Shown here piece by piece: positions 30,367 to 42,109 of a DNA stretch of 64,000 nt. Position 1 is the stretch's first letter, and each line of letters begins with the position of its first letter. Source of the stretch: CAVUBL01 sp963837945 (GTDB taxonomy: Bacteria > Acidobacteriota > Thermoanaerobaculia > Multivoradales > DATKCC01); assembly GCA_963837945.1 (NCBI GenBank), contig CAWIQD010000007.1, positions 62,001-126,000 on the forward strand, given 5' to 3'. The notes under the pieces were generated by a model. That model was not told the DNA's origin and made no database searches. It saw nothing but the letters and a program-made list of their open reading frames with translations. Both the position numbers and the translations under genes were made by a program.

Positions 30367-30966
30367 TCAAACCCGGCTGCCGGGCTTGACCGGCGTGCCG
30401 CCCTCGGCGCAGAGCGGGCACTCGGCGGCGGGCCAGGTGGGCAGGTCGAGCTTCAGGAGATGGAAGAAGGGCAGGTCGAACGGCCCCTCTCCCGCCCCGC
30501 TCCGGTCGATGATCGAGCCGATCGCCACCACCTCGCCGCCCGCTTCCCGCGCCACCACCGCCGTCTCCCGAGTCGAGCGGCCGGTGGTCACCACGTCCTC
30601 GACCACCACCACCCGCTCGCCGTCTTCGAGCCCGAAGCCCCGGCGCAGCTCCATCACCCCATCCTTGCGCTCGGTGAAGCGAAACGGCACGCCCAGAGCC
30701 TCCGCCACCTCGTGGCCGATGACCAGGCCGCCCAGGGCCGGCGAGAGGACCGAGGCCGGGCGCAGCGTGGCGAGCAGCCGAGCCAGGGCGCGCCCGACCC
30801 GCCGGGCCCGGCGCGGGTCCTCGAGGAGCAGCGCACACTGGACGTAGGCCGGCGAGTGGAGCCCCGAGGAGAGCTGGAAGTGGCCGCGGGCGAGGGCGCC
30901 GCTCTCCTCGAGCAGGGCCTCGACCTCGCTGCTGGTCAGCGGTTCTAGACGTTCACTCGGTCCCAT
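30367..30966 (-). CDS. pyrE: Orotate phosphoribosyltransferase
   Basis: A 199-residue type I phosphoribosyltransferase that makes OMP from orotate and PRPP in pyrimidine synthesis. The N-terminal GHFQLSSGLHSPAYVQC and the PRPP loop RVVVVEDVVTTGRST are characteristic, and SPALGGLVIGHEVAEALG forms the central fold. The C-terminal extension with a CPLC pair is seen in some bacterial PyrE proteins. No other pyr gene is adjacent. Upstream lies a triple palindromic repeat separating it from the response-regulator gene. Confidence 0.94.
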   Translation of the reverse strand: MGPSERLEPLTSSEVEALLEESGALARGHFQLSSGLHSPAYVQCALLLEDPRRARRVGRALARLLATLRPASVLSPALGGLVIGHEVAEALGVPFRFTERKDGVMELRRGFGLEDGERVVVVEDVVTTGRSTRETAVVAREAGGEVVAIGSIIDRSGAGEGPFDLPFFHLLKLDLPTWPAAECPLCAEGGTPVKPGSRV

Positions 30967-31018
30967 ATCAGGCCAACCTCAGCCGAGTTCCCGCCACCCC
31001 ACCGAACCGGGAGGGGGC

Positions 31019-31180
31019 GTCCCCTTCCCCCCGTGGGGTGGGAAGGGGATCGAGGGGTTTGGGCCGCCCGATCGATCGTCCCCTTCCCCCCCGTGGGGTG
31101 GGAAGGGGATCGAGGGGTTGCGGGGGGCATCCGGTCAACCGTCCCCTTCCCCCCCGTGGGGCGGGAAGGGGATCGAGGGG
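31019..31180. repeat. Three tandem copies of a palindromic GC-rich repeat
   Basis: The motif GTCCCCTTCC, C-run, GTGGGG(T/C)GGGAAGGGGATCGAGGGG occurs at 31019-31057, 31078-31117 and 31141-31180, at 59 and 63 bp intervals. Within each copy TCCCCTTCCC pairs with GGGAAGGGGA. Spacers differ in sequence. A partial inverted copy lies at 32608-32633 on the other side of the response-regulator gene. The pattern is that of REP/BIME-like intergenic elements rather than a CRISPR array. Confidence 0.85.
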
Positions 31181-31204
31181 ATGCGGGGGGCACCCGATCG
31201 AGCC

Positions 31205-32576
<1,372 letters not shown>

Positions 32577-32716
32577 GGCGGCCTGACTCTAACTCATGCC
32601 CCCCGCAACCCCTCGGTCCCCTTCCCACCCCGTCGCTCTCTTCGTCCGAAGTCCGATCGGAGACCGGGCACCCGCCGGTTGGAATGGGACGCTCCGCATC
32701 CCCGGCTCCGTGGTCC

Positions 32717-34267
32717 TCAGGGCTGCGGGACCCTGGGGAAGACGAAGCGGGGCGGCGCCTCCTGGCCGTTGGCGAAGCGGCGCACGTAGAGGCGCAGGCG
32801 CGAGCCGGGCTTCGCCTCCTTGACCGCCGCCTCGAACTCGCCCACGCTCGTGACCTTCTTGCCGTTGACCTCGCTGACCACGTAGATCACGCCGTCGTTG
32901 CGGACCCCCTCGTCCCACAGCGGGCTCGTCGGGTCGACCGAGGTGATCCAGACGCCGGCCAGGTCCCCGGGCAGCCCGTGCGAGGAGCGCGAGCCCGGCG
33001 TCAGGTCCTGGTAGCGGATCCCGAGCCAGTCGATGCCGCCCTGCTCGTCGCTCTCCTCGCGGACCGGCTCCTCGCCCTGGTGCGGCCGCTCGGTCAGATG
33101 GGCCGTCTTGGTGACGTGCCGGCCGTCGCGCAGGACGTCGAGGTCGACCGACTCGCCGGGCCCCTTGGCCGAGACGTAGTCGATCAAGAAGCGAGTGCTC
33201 GCGATCGGCTTGCCGTCGACCTGGAGCAGGATGTCGCCGTGCTGGAGGCCCGCCTTGTCGGCCGGCTGGCCGGCCACCACCTGGTTGACCAGGACGCCCT
33301 CGGGCTTGCTCAGCCCGAAGGCCTCGGCGGTGTCGTAGTCGACGTCGTTGATCAGGATCCCGAGGTAGCCGCGGGTGACCTCGCCGCTCTCGCGCAGCTG
33401 GGGCAGCACCTGTTTGAGCGTGTCGACCGGCACCGCGAAGCCGATGTTCTCCGCCCCCCAGTTGATCGCGCTGTTGATCCCGATGACCTCGCCGCGGACG
33501 TTGAGCAGCGGCCCGCCCGAGTTGCCGAAGTTGATCGCGGCGTCGGTCTGGATGAAGTTCTCGAACGACGGCTCGCCGCTGATGTTGATCTGCCGGCCCT
33601 TGGCGCTCACCACCCCGACGGTGACCGTCTTGTCCAGCCCGAAGGGATCGCCGATCGCCATCACCCAGTCGCCCGAGCGCAGGCTCTCGCTGCTGCCGAG
33701 CGCCAGGTACTGCAGCGGATGCCCGGCCTCGATCCGGAGCAGGGCGATGTCGGTCGGAGGATCGGTGCCCACGACCTTCGCCTGGTACGTGCGCCCCTCG
33801 AGGCCGACCGTGACCTCGTCCGCGTCGCTCACCACGTGGTAGTTGGTCACGACCAGGCCGTCGGCGGTGATCACGAAGCCGCTGCCGCCGCCCTCCGAGC
33901 GGTAGCGCTCCGGTTGCTCGGGACCCTGCGGCGACTGCCGGCGCTCCTGTGGGTCGCCCTGGTCGCCCCGGTCCCGGGGGCCGAAGAAGAACTCGAAGGG
34001 ATCGCCGCTCTGGTGCGGGCGCTCGGAGATCGTGGCGGTCTCGACCGAGACCACGGCGTGCTCCACGGCCTCGGCGAGGTTGGCGAAGCTCGGAAGGCCG
34101 GCGGCGGCGCCTTGGCCCGCGCCGACGACGCCTTCGGGCACGATCGGGCCGGTGTCCTGCGCGCTGGTCGGGCTCGTGAGGTCCAGGCCCCCGGCGAGGA
34201 CCATGCCGAAGACGACCGCACCGAGGATGAGGGCGAACGAGACGGCTTGGCGCTTCCTGGTGCTCAT
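32717..34267 (-). CDS. degP: HtrA/DegP-family periplasmic serine protease
   Basis: A 516-residue protein with an N-terminal signal anchor (about residues 8-27), a trypsin-like domain with catalytic H144 (TNYHVVSD), D173 (PPTDIALL) and S250 (FGNSGGPLL), and two PDZ domains (about 285-385 and 425-505). A Gly/Pro/Arg-rich loop between residues 85 and 125 corresponds to the LA loop. It degrades or refolds damaged envelope proteins. The ATG at 34267 is chosen because AAGGAG lies 13 bases upstream, whereas the ATG seven codons earlier has no ribosome binding site. A sigma-54-type promoter candidate lies 75 bases before the start. Confidence 0.94.
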   Translation of the reverse strand: MSTRKRQAVSFALILGAVVFGMVLAGGLDLTSPTSAQDTGPIVPEGVVGAGQGAAAGLPSFANLAEAVEHAVVSVETATISERPHQSGDPFEFFFGPRDRGDQGDPQERRQSPQGPEQPERYRSEGGGSGFVITADGLVVTNYHVVSDADEVTVGLEGRTYQAKVVGTDPPTDIALLRIEAGHPLQYLALGSSESLRSGDWVMAIGDPFGLDKTVTVGVVSAKGRQINISGEPSFENFIQTDAAINFGNSGGPLLNVRGEVIGINSAINWGAENIGFAVPVDTLKQVLPQLRESGEVTRGYLGILINDVDYDTAEAFGLSKPEGVLVNQVVAGQPADKAGLQHGDILLQVDGKPIASTRFLIDYVSAKGPGESVDLDVLRDGRHVTKTAHLTERPHQGEEPVREESDEQGGIDWLGIRYQDLTPGSRSSHGLPGDLAGVWITSVDPTSPLWDEGVRNDGVIYVVSEVNGKKVTSVGEFEAAVKEAKPGSRLRLYVRRFANGQEAPPRFVFPRVPQP

Positions 34268-34341
34268 CGGTGCTCGTGCTCCTTCCATGCTCTCTCAGGT
34301 GGCCGAGGCGGCGACGTCTCCGGCGTCGAGTATGACCGCAC

Positions 34342-34358
34342 GGCAAGCGACTTGCCAG
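34342..34358 (-). promoter_or_regulatory. Candidate sigma-54 (-24/-12) promoter of htrA
   Basis: Read leftward the site is CTGGCAAGTCGCTTGCC: TGGC and TTGC boxes with GG and GC exactly ten bases apart, as required by sigma-54. Transcription would start about 65 bases before the htrA ATG. The same bases form a perfect GGCAAG/CTTGCC palindrome, so an operator is an alternative reading. The adjacent sigma-54 response regulator supports the promoter reading. Confidence 0.45.
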
Positions 34359-34608
34359 CGTCCCGGCTCTCTCCCGGCGAGCCCGGGGGAGCCGGTCGGG
34401 CGGCGCCCTCGACCGCCATCATGGCACATGCGTCAGCTTGGCGCGCCCGGCACGTCGGAGCCACGCCGGGATCGGCGGCGAACGGAATAGCACCGGAGCG
34501 CGGGCGAGTTGTACCGGGTGGCCGGACCTGCCGGGAGCCCCGGGTGGACGCGCCGGCCGCGGGCTGGTAGAGTTTGTCGAGGCGCGGCAGGGCGACCTGG
34601 CGGGCGAA

Positions 34609-34637
34609 TTGAATTCGTCTGCCCGATCGGCTATACT
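34609..34637 (+). promoter_or_regulatory. Sigma-70 promoter of the rimP-nusA-infB operon
   Basis: TTGAAT at 34609-34614 and TATACT at 34632-34637 are separated by exactly 17 bp. Transcription would start near 34644, giving an untranslated leader of about 110 bases that contains the hairpin at 34670-34694. Confidence 0.8.
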
Positions 34638-34669
34638 TTAGCCTGTCGGCTTGCCTCGACCCCAATGGG

Positions 34670-34694
34670 AGTGGGCATCTTGCCCACTTTTTTT
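34670..34694 (+). terminator. Leader attenuator hairpin upstream of rimP
   Basis: AGTGGGCA (34670-34677) pairs perfectly with TGCCCACT (34681-34688) around the loop TCT and is followed directly by a run of seven Ts. This is a textbook Rho-independent terminator placed inside the leader of the rimP-nusA operon. Comparable leader terminators upstream of rimP/nusA are known and are thought to serve autoregulation by NusA. Confidence 0.85.
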
Positions 34695-34752
34695 GTTGGT
34701 CGAAGGTCGCGAGCGACACCGGCCGCGAGCCACTGTCGAGGCGGTACGGAAG

Positions 34753-35295
34753 ATGACATCGAAAGGGCGGAGCAAGCCGAGCCGCGGCGCGGAAGCACGC
34801 GCACCGTCCCGGCGCTCGGCCGGCCTGACCCGCGAGATCGAGCACGAGATCGAGCAGGTCGCCGAGGCCAACGGCTGCGAGCTGGTGCACGCGGAGTTCG
34901 GAGGCGGGGTGCTGCGATTGTTCATCGATCGCCCCGAGCGGCCCGGAGGGGTCGACCTCTCCGATTGCGAGACCGTGTCGAAGCAGGTGTCGGCACTGCT
35001 CGACGTCGTCGATTTCGGCGCGGGACGCTACACCCTGGAGGTCAGCTCCCCGGGGCTCGACCGGCGGCTCTACCGCCCCCGGGACTTTCGGCGATTCGCC
35101 GGCAGTCTGGCGCGGGTGACCTTCCGGGAGGCCGAGTCCGGGAAGAAGAGGACGGTCGTCGGCCGTCTCGGCGAGCTTCGCGAGCCGGGCGGCACGGGCG
35201 GTCCCGAGGTGGCGATCGCCCTGGCCGAGCGGGACGAGACGTTGGTGCTGCCTCTCGAGGCGGTCGAGATGGCCCGGCTCGAGATCGAACTATAG
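34753..35295 (+). CDS. rimP: Ribosome maturation factor RimP
   Basis: A 180-residue protein needed for 30S subunit maturation. The N-terminal domain shows GCELVHAEFGGGVLRLFIDR and DCETVSKQVSALLDV, followed by the signature YTLEVSSPGLDRRLYRPRDF, and a C-terminal SH3-like barrel (VTFREAESGKKRTVVGRL). The ATG at 34753 is preferred over an earlier in-frame start because that one lies within the leader hairpin region. It is the first gene of a long operon whose order (rimP, nusA, infB, DUF503, rbfA, nrnA, truB, rpsO, pnp) is widely conserved. Confidence 0.93.
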   Translation: MTSKGRSKPSRGAEARAPSRRSAGLTREIEHEIEQVAEANGCELVHAEFGGGVLRLFIDRPERPGGVDLSDCETVSKQVSALLDVVDFGAGRYTLEVSSPGLDRRLYRPRDFRRFAGSLARVTFREAESGKKRTVVGRLGELREPGGTGGPEVAIALAERDETLVLPLEAVEMARLEIEL

Positions 35296-35307
35296 GAATT
35301 GGACGCG

Positions 35308-36828
<1,521 letters not shown>

Positions 36829-36911
36829 TCCGGCGGGGCGGCCGGAGCCCGCCGCGGAGGCCGAGCGCAGAGCATGCGGAACCGAGAAGCGAGAGGAGTC
36901 CGAGAGTAGAT

Positions 36912-39431
36912 ATGGGAAAGATTCGGGTGCAAGACCTGGCGAAGATGATGAACCTTCCGAGCCAGGACCTCATCTTCAAGCTCAAGTCCATCGGGGTCCG
37001 GGTCGAGGGCGACGACGCCCACATCGACACCGACACCCTCCAGGCCATCCTCCAGGGTAAGAAGCTCCCCCACCCGCGCGAGGTGATCCTGCGCGACGAG
37101 GAGGCGAGAGCCACGGCCCCGCGCCAGTCGCCGCGGCGCCGGGCCCCGACGAGCCCGCTGCGCCCGACCCGGCCGCGTACCGTGATCCACCGGGTGGACT
37201 CGAAGATCAAGTCGATCCCCGCCCGCGAGAAGCCCGAGCCGACGCCCGCTCCCGCGGCCGGCCCCGCCGCGGTCAAGGAGCCCGCCGAGGCGCCGGCCGC
37301 GCAGGCGAAGAAGGAAGCGCCCGCCAGGGTGGCCGCCTCCGCCGCGCCGGAGCCTTCCGAGAGCAAGAAGAAGACGGGCGTGGAGGCCATTCCCGCGGTC
37401 GACAAGCGCCGTGCGGCCCAGGAGCCGAGCGAAGAGGAGCGGCCGAAGAAGCGGCCCCACAAGAAGCACCGGACGGCCGAAGAGGACGAGGAGCTGGTCA
37501 CCTTCCGGGGCAAGATCGAGGACCTCGACGAGGTCGAAGGCGGGCCGGAGGCGGCCGAGGAGGAGGCCGTCCCGGGGCCTACCCGCGCCAAGCGCCGGGC
37601 CGAGCGCCGCAAGAAGCACGAGGAGAAGGGCGACGAAGGCAAGGTCCTGCAGTTCAAGGAGAAGCAGCCCACGGGGCCGGTGATCGTGTCGGAGAACATG
37701 ACCGTCCGCGAGTTCGCCGACAAGCTCGGGGTCAAGGCCAAGGACCTGATCCAGCTGCTCTTCAAGAAGGGCGTGATGGCCAACATCAACCACCTCCTGG
37801 CGCCCGCCACCGCCATCGAGCTCGCCGGCGAGCTGGGCGTCGAGGCGATGGAGGTGAGCTTCGAGGAGGCGATGCAGCTCGAGCACGAGGAGGCCCTGGG
37901 CGAGGAGGCCGGCACGCGCGAGCCGCGGGCGCCGGTGGTCACCGTCATGGGCCACGTCGACCACGGCAAGACCTCGCTGCTCGATTCGATCCGCAAGACC
38001 AAGGTGGCCGAGAGCGAGTCCGGCGGCATCACCCAGCACATCGGCGCCTACGAGGTGTCGGTCAACGGGCGCGACATCGTCTTCCTGGACACCCCCGGCC
38101 ACGAGGCGTTCACCCTGATGCGCGCCCGCGGCTCCAAGGTCACCGACATCGTGGTGCTGGTGGTCGCCGCCGACGACGGCGTGATGCCCCAGACGGTCGA
38201 GGCCATCGACCACGCGCGGGCGGCGGGCGTGCCGCTCGTCGTGGCGATCAACAAGATCGACAAGTCGAACGCCAATCCGGACCGGGTCAAGAAGGAGCTC
38301 TCCGACCACGAGCTGCTGGTCGAGGACTGGGGCGGCGACGTCGTCGCGGTGCCGGTGTCGGCGATCAAGGGCCAGGGGATCGAGGAGCTCCTCGAGATGA
38401 TCGTGCTGACCGCCGACCTGCTCGAGCTCAAGGCCGCGCCGGACATCCCGGCGCAGGGGGCGGTGCTCGAGGCGCGCAAGGAGGTCGGCCGCGGCACGGT
38501 CGCCACCGTCTTGGTCCAGAACGGCACCCTGCGGGTCGGCGACACGTTCGTCTGCGGCGCGACCTACGGCCGGGTGCGCTCGATGGTCGACGACCTCGGC
38601 GAGCGGCTCAAGGAGGCCGGCCCGTCGACCCCGGTCGAGGTCGCCGGGTTCTCCGACGTGCCCGAGGCGGGCGACCTCTTCCAGGCCGTGACCGAGGAGG
38701 CCAAGGCCCGGGAGATCGCCGAGTACCGCCAGCAGGAGCAGCGCAAGCGCGAGCTCCAGCCGACCCAGGGCAAGCTCTCGCTCGAGCAGCTCTTCGACCG
38801 CATCCAGGAGGGCGAGATCAAGGAGCTGCCGGTGGTCATCAAGGCCGACGTCCAGGGCTCCGTCGAGGTGCTCCGCGAGGCCCTGACCAAGCTCTCGACC
38901 GACAAGGTGAAGGTCCACGTGATCCACGCCGGCGTCGGCGCGATCTCGACCAACGACGTGCTCCTGGCCTCGGCCTCGGAGGCGATCGTCATCGGGTTCA
39001 ACGTCCGCCCGGAGCGCAACGCCCTCGAGCTCGCCGAGAACGAGGAGGTCGACATCCGCCTCCACACCGTGATCTACGAGATCACCGACGAGGTCAGGAA
39101 CGCGATGGTCGGCCTGCTCGAGCCGACCTACGAAGAGGTCACCCGGGGGCGGGCCGAGGTGCGCGAGATCTTCAAGGTTCCGCGGGTGGGGACCGTCGCC
39201 GGCTGTCACGTCGTCGACGGGGTGATCCCGCGCAACGCGCCGGTGCGCCTGCTGCGCGACAACGTGGTGGTGCACATCGGCAGGATCTCTTCCTTGCGGA
39301 GGTTCAAGGACGACGTCGCCGAGGTGCGCAGCGGCTTCGACTGCGGCATCTCGCTCGAGGGCTACCAGGACCTGAAGCCCGGCGACGAGATCGAGTCCTA
39401 CGTCCGCGAGGAAGTCGCCCAGACCCTGTAG
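36912..39431 (+). CDS. infB: Translation initiation factor IF-2
   Basis: An 839-residue GTPase that delivers initiator tRNA to the 30S subunit. The N-terminal IF2_N helix bundle (IRVQDLAKMMNLPSQDLIFK) is followed by a long Lys/Glu/Ala/Pro-rich disordered stretch (about 55-255), a second IF2_N unit (TVREFADKLGVKAKDLIQLL), then the G domain with MGHVDHGKT, DTPGHEAF and NKID, and domains II-IV ending ESYVREEVAQTL. The ATG at 36912 follows a purine-rich stretch. All GTPase motifs are intact. Confidence 0.98.
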   Translation: MGKIRVQDLAKMMNLPSQDLIFKLKSIGVRVEGDDAHIDTDTLQAILQGKKLPHPREVILRDEEARATAPRQSPRRRAPTSPLRPTRPRTVIHRVDSKIKSIPAREKPEPTPAPAAGPAAVKEPAEAPAAQAKKEAPARVAASAAPEPSESKKKTGVEAIPAVDKRRAAQEPSEEERPKKRPHKKHRTAEEDEELVTFRGKIEDLDEVEGGPEAAEEEAVPGPTRAKRRAERRKKHEEKGDEGKVLQFKEKQPTGPVIVSENMTVREFADKLGVKAKDLIQLLFKKGVMANINHLLAPATAIELAGELGVEAMEVSFEEAMQLEHEEALGEEAGTREPRAPVVTVMGHVDHGKTSLLDSIRKTKVAESESGGITQHIGAYEVSVNGRDIVFLDTPGHEAFTLMRARGSKVTDIVVLVVAADDGVMPQTVEAIDHARAAGVPLVVAINKIDKSNANPDRVKKELSDHELLVEDWGGDVVAVPVSAIKGQGIEELLEMIVLTADLLELKAAPDIPAQGAVLEARKEVGRGTVATVLVQNGTLRVGDTFVCGATYGRVRSMVDDLGERLKEAGPSTPVEVAGFSDVPEAGDLFQAVTEEAKAREIAEYRQQEQRKRELQPTQGKLSLEQLFDRIQEGEIKELPVVIKADVQGSVEVLREALTKLSTDKVKVHVIHAGVGAISTNDVLLASASEAIVIGFNVRPERNALELAENEEVDIRLHTVIYEITDEVRNAMVGLLEPTYEEVTRGRAEVREIFKVPRVGTVAGCHVVDGVIPRNAPVRLLRDNVVVHIGRISSLRRFKDDVAEVRSGFDCGISLEGYQDLKPGDEIESYVREEVAQTL

Positions 39432-39450
39432 CGGGACGCGGGGAAACACC

Positions 39451-39747
39451 GTGGTGGTCGGTATCTCGAGCTTCGAGCTCCACCTGCCCGAGTGCCGGAG
39501 CCTCAAGGCCAAGCGCAAGGTGGTCAAGTCGCTCGTCGACCGGATCCACCACCGGTTCCGGGTCTCGATCGCCGAGACCGGGTTCCACGACCTGCACCAG
39601 CGCGCCGAGATCACGATCGCCATCGTGGCGCAGAGCGAGTACGAGCTGAACAAGATGTTCGACGACATCCGAGCCCTGATCGATTCGACCGCGCCCGAGG
39701 CCTTCCTCACCCGCTGGGAGCCCGAGGTGCTGGAGGCGATGCCGTGA
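39451..39747 (+). CDS. ylxP: DUF503 (YlxP-like) protein
   Basis: A 98-residue protein starting at GTG, 19 bases after infB. It matches the DUF503/YlxP family: VVGISSFELHLPECRSLKAK, KSLVDRIHHRFRVSIAETG and HQRAEITIAIVAQSEYELN. The family is regularly found between infB and rbfA and has been linked to ribosome biogenesis in Bacillus; its biochemical role is not settled. Its stop overlaps the rbfA start (GTGA). Confidence 0.9.
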   Translation: MVVGISSFELHLPECRSLKAKRKVVKSLVDRIHHRFRVSIAETGFHDLHQRAEITIAIVAQSEYELNKMFDDIRALIDSTAPEAFLTRWEPEVLEAMP

Positions 39748-40100
39748 GCCGGCGCACCGACCGCGTGGGCGACCTGATCCGCGGTGAGCTCTCGCGGCTG
39801 CTCGCCCGCGAGGTGGCGGATCCGCGCGTGCGCATGGCCTCGGTGTCGACCGTCGACGTGAGCCCGGACCTGAGCCACGCCACCATCTCGGTCTCGGTGC
39901 TGGGCGAGGAGGCCGAGCGGACGGAGGCGGTCGAAGCGCTGCGCGGTGCGCGCGGTTTCCTGCGCTCCCGCCTCGCCCACGAGCTGCGCCTGAGGAACAC
40001 CCCGGAGCTCGTCTTCGAGCTCGACCGCGGCGCCGAGCACAGTCAGCGAATCGCCGATCTCCTGGAGAGTCTCCATCATGCAGACGACGAAAGCCCCTGA
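39744..40100 (+). CDS. rbfA: Ribosome-binding factor A
   Basis: A 118-residue KH-like protein that binds immature 30S subunits and aids 16S rRNA 5'-end processing. Visible family features are SRRTDRVGDLIRGELSRLLA, VADPRVRMASVSTVDVSPDL and RLRNTPELVFELDRGAEHSQ. It starts at a GTG overlapping the YlxP stop. Its last 23 bases overlap the beginning of the nrnA gene. Confidence 0.93.
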   Translation: MSRRTDRVGDLIRGELSRLLAREVADPRVRMASVSTVDVSPDLSHATISVSVLGEEAERTEAVEALRGARGFLRSRLAHELRLRNTPELVFELDRGAEHSQRIADLLESLHHADDESP

Positions 40101-41086
40101 AGCCCTCCTGGCCAAGATCCGCCAGGGGAACCGGTTCCTTCTGACCAGCCACGTCAGCCCCGACGGCGACTCGATCGGCTCGGCGCTCGGGCTCGCCCGG
40201 GTGCTCCGTGGGATGGGCAAGGGCGCCGTCATCTGGACCCGCGACCCGGTTCCCGGGGTCTACGCGCTGGTACCCGGCATCGACCGCGTCCACTCCGGCG
40301 AGGAGCCGCCCGCCGGCTATCCGGAGAAGTTCGACGCCATCGTCGTGCTCGAGTGCCCGAGCCTCGACCGCACCGGCGTCGAGGACCACCTCGGCGCCCT
40401 GCCCCTGCTCAACATCGACCACCACCTGGGCAACCAGCACTACGGCCAGGTGAACTGGGTCGACTCGGCGGCACCGTCGGTGGGCGAGATGGTCCACCGC
40501 CTGGCCAAGGGGCTCAACACCCGCCTCGACGCCGAGACCGCCAACGTGCTGTTCATGACCATCGTCACCGACACCGGCGGCTTCCGGTTCTCGAACGCCA
40601 CCGACGCGGCGTTCGAGGCCTGCGCCCAGCTGGTGCGCGAGGGAGCCCGCCCGGACCTGGTGTCGCAGTGGATCTTCGAGAACCGCCCCGAGCCGGTCCT
40701 GCGCCTCCTCGGCGAGATGCTCCAGACCCTGGAGCTCCACGACGGTGGACGGATCGCGACGGTCGTCCTCGACCGCAAGATGATGAAGCGCGCCGGCGCC
40801 GGCCCGAGCGACACCGAGGGCCTGGTCGACTACCCGCGGACGATCGCCGGGGTCCAGGGCGTGGCGATGCTGCGCGAGCGCGAGGACGGCCGCACCAAGG
40901 TGTCGCTGCGCAGCCGTGGCGAAGCGGACGTCGAGAAGGTGGCCCGGCGCTACGGCGGGGGCGGCCACAAGAACGCCGCGGGCTTCGAGATGGACGGCGG
41001 CCCGGCCGACGCCCGCAGCCGAGGTGGTGGCGGCCCTGGCCGAGGTCCTGGACGAGGGCGCGGCGCCCGCGGCGGCCGGGGACTGA
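40078..41086 (+). CDS. nrnA: NrnA-like DHH/DHHA1 nano-RNase/pAp phosphatase, frameshifted near its end
   Basis: The protein shows the DHH-family motifs SHVSPDGDSIGSALG, ECPSLDRTG, NIDHHLGNQHYG and MTIVTDTGGFRFSN, and the DHHA1 end YGGGGHKNAAGFEMDGG. Members degrade very short RNA and dephosphorylate pAp. Near 41014 one extra C shifts the frame. Removing it gives DAAAEVVAALAEVLDEG and a stop at 41084-41086, about 336 codons in all. As written, the frame instead runs on through an RGGGGPGRG stretch into truB, mimicking a fusion. The corrected reading is strongly preferred because it is natural for the family and leaves truB with its own ribosome binding site. Confidence 0.85.
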
Positions 41087-41097
41087 GGGAGAGCGCC

Positions 41098-42022
41098 TTG
41101 GAGACGAAGGACGGAGTGCTCCTCCTCGACAAGGAGCCGGGGATGACCTCGCACGACGTGGTCCAGAAGGTCCGGCGCCTCGCCGGCCAGAAGAAGGTGG
41201 GCCACTGCGGGACCCTCGACCCCAACGCGACCGGGCTGCTGCTGCTGACCCTGGGCAAGGCGACGCGCCTCACCCGGTTCCTGATTCGGGCGCCCAAGGT
41301 CTACGAGGGGGTCATCCGGTTCGGCGTCGCCACCGACACCTACGACTCGACCGGCGAGGTGACCTCGGAGAGCCCGACCGATGGCCTCACCCACGACGCC
41401 GTGGTGCGGGCGATGGCCGAGCTCGAGGGGACGATCGAGCACATCGCGCCCCCCTACTCCGCCAAGAAGGTCGGGGGCAAGAAGCTCTACGAGCTCGCCC
41501 GCCAGGGCGAAGAGGTGCCGCAGGAGCCGAAGGAGGTGACGGTCTACGAGTTCCGGCCCGCGAGCGAAGCGACGCGGCTGGCCGACGACCGGATCGCCTT
41601 CCGCCTCGCCTGCGCCTCGGGGACGTACGCCCGGACCCTGGCCCACGACCTCGGCGCCAGGCTCGGGTGCGGCGCTCACCTCGAGGCGCTGCGCCGGATC
41701 AAGATCGGTCCGTTCGAGCTCGCCGACGCGGTGACCCTGGGCGCGCTCGCCGAGAGGCTCGAGTCCGGAGCCGGCCCCGGGGTCGGCCTGGGTGGCCTTC
41801 GACCGGGTCCCCCTGCCGTTCGGCGAGGTGATCGCAGACCACCGCCAGGAGCAGCGGGTCCTCCACGGACAGACCGTCCTGGTGCGCGAGCTCGAGGGCG
41901 AGGAAGGCGACTGGATCAAGCTGGTCAACCGCCGTGAGGAGCTGATCGCCGTCGGAACGGTGGTCGAGCGCATCGGCGATCGGGGCGTCGGAATCATCCA
42001 GCCCCGGGTGGTCTTCGTTTGA
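41098..42022 (+). CDS. truB: tRNA pseudouridine-55 synthase TruB, one frameshift
   Basis: The enzyme makes pseudouridine 55 in the T-loop of tRNA. The start is TTG at 41098, preceded by AGGGAG. The catalytic region GVLLLDKEPGMTSHDVV and KVGHCGTLDPNATGLLLL contains the active Asp (GTLDP); YEGVIRFGVATDTYDSTG and CASGTYARTLAHDLG follow. The frame breaks around 41776-41782, where one base too many in a CCCCGGGG run separates the catalytic domain from the C-terminal PUA-like part that resumes as SAWVAFDRVPLPFGEV and ends GIIQPRVVFV. The total of about 308 codons fits TruB once the extra base is removed. Confidence 0.88.
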
Positions 42023-42109
42023 GAGCTGGAGAATCGGGAGGCGGCGCGCCGCGGCTCGCGGCGACGCCATGATAGAATTGCGCGGTTAAAGAGAACGAGG
42101 AGAAGGATT

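Noticed and set aside
31019..31180. CRISPR array
   Set aside because: Only three units, each palindromic, GC-rich and about 39 bp with short unequal spacers, with relatives scattered in other gaps and no cas genes.
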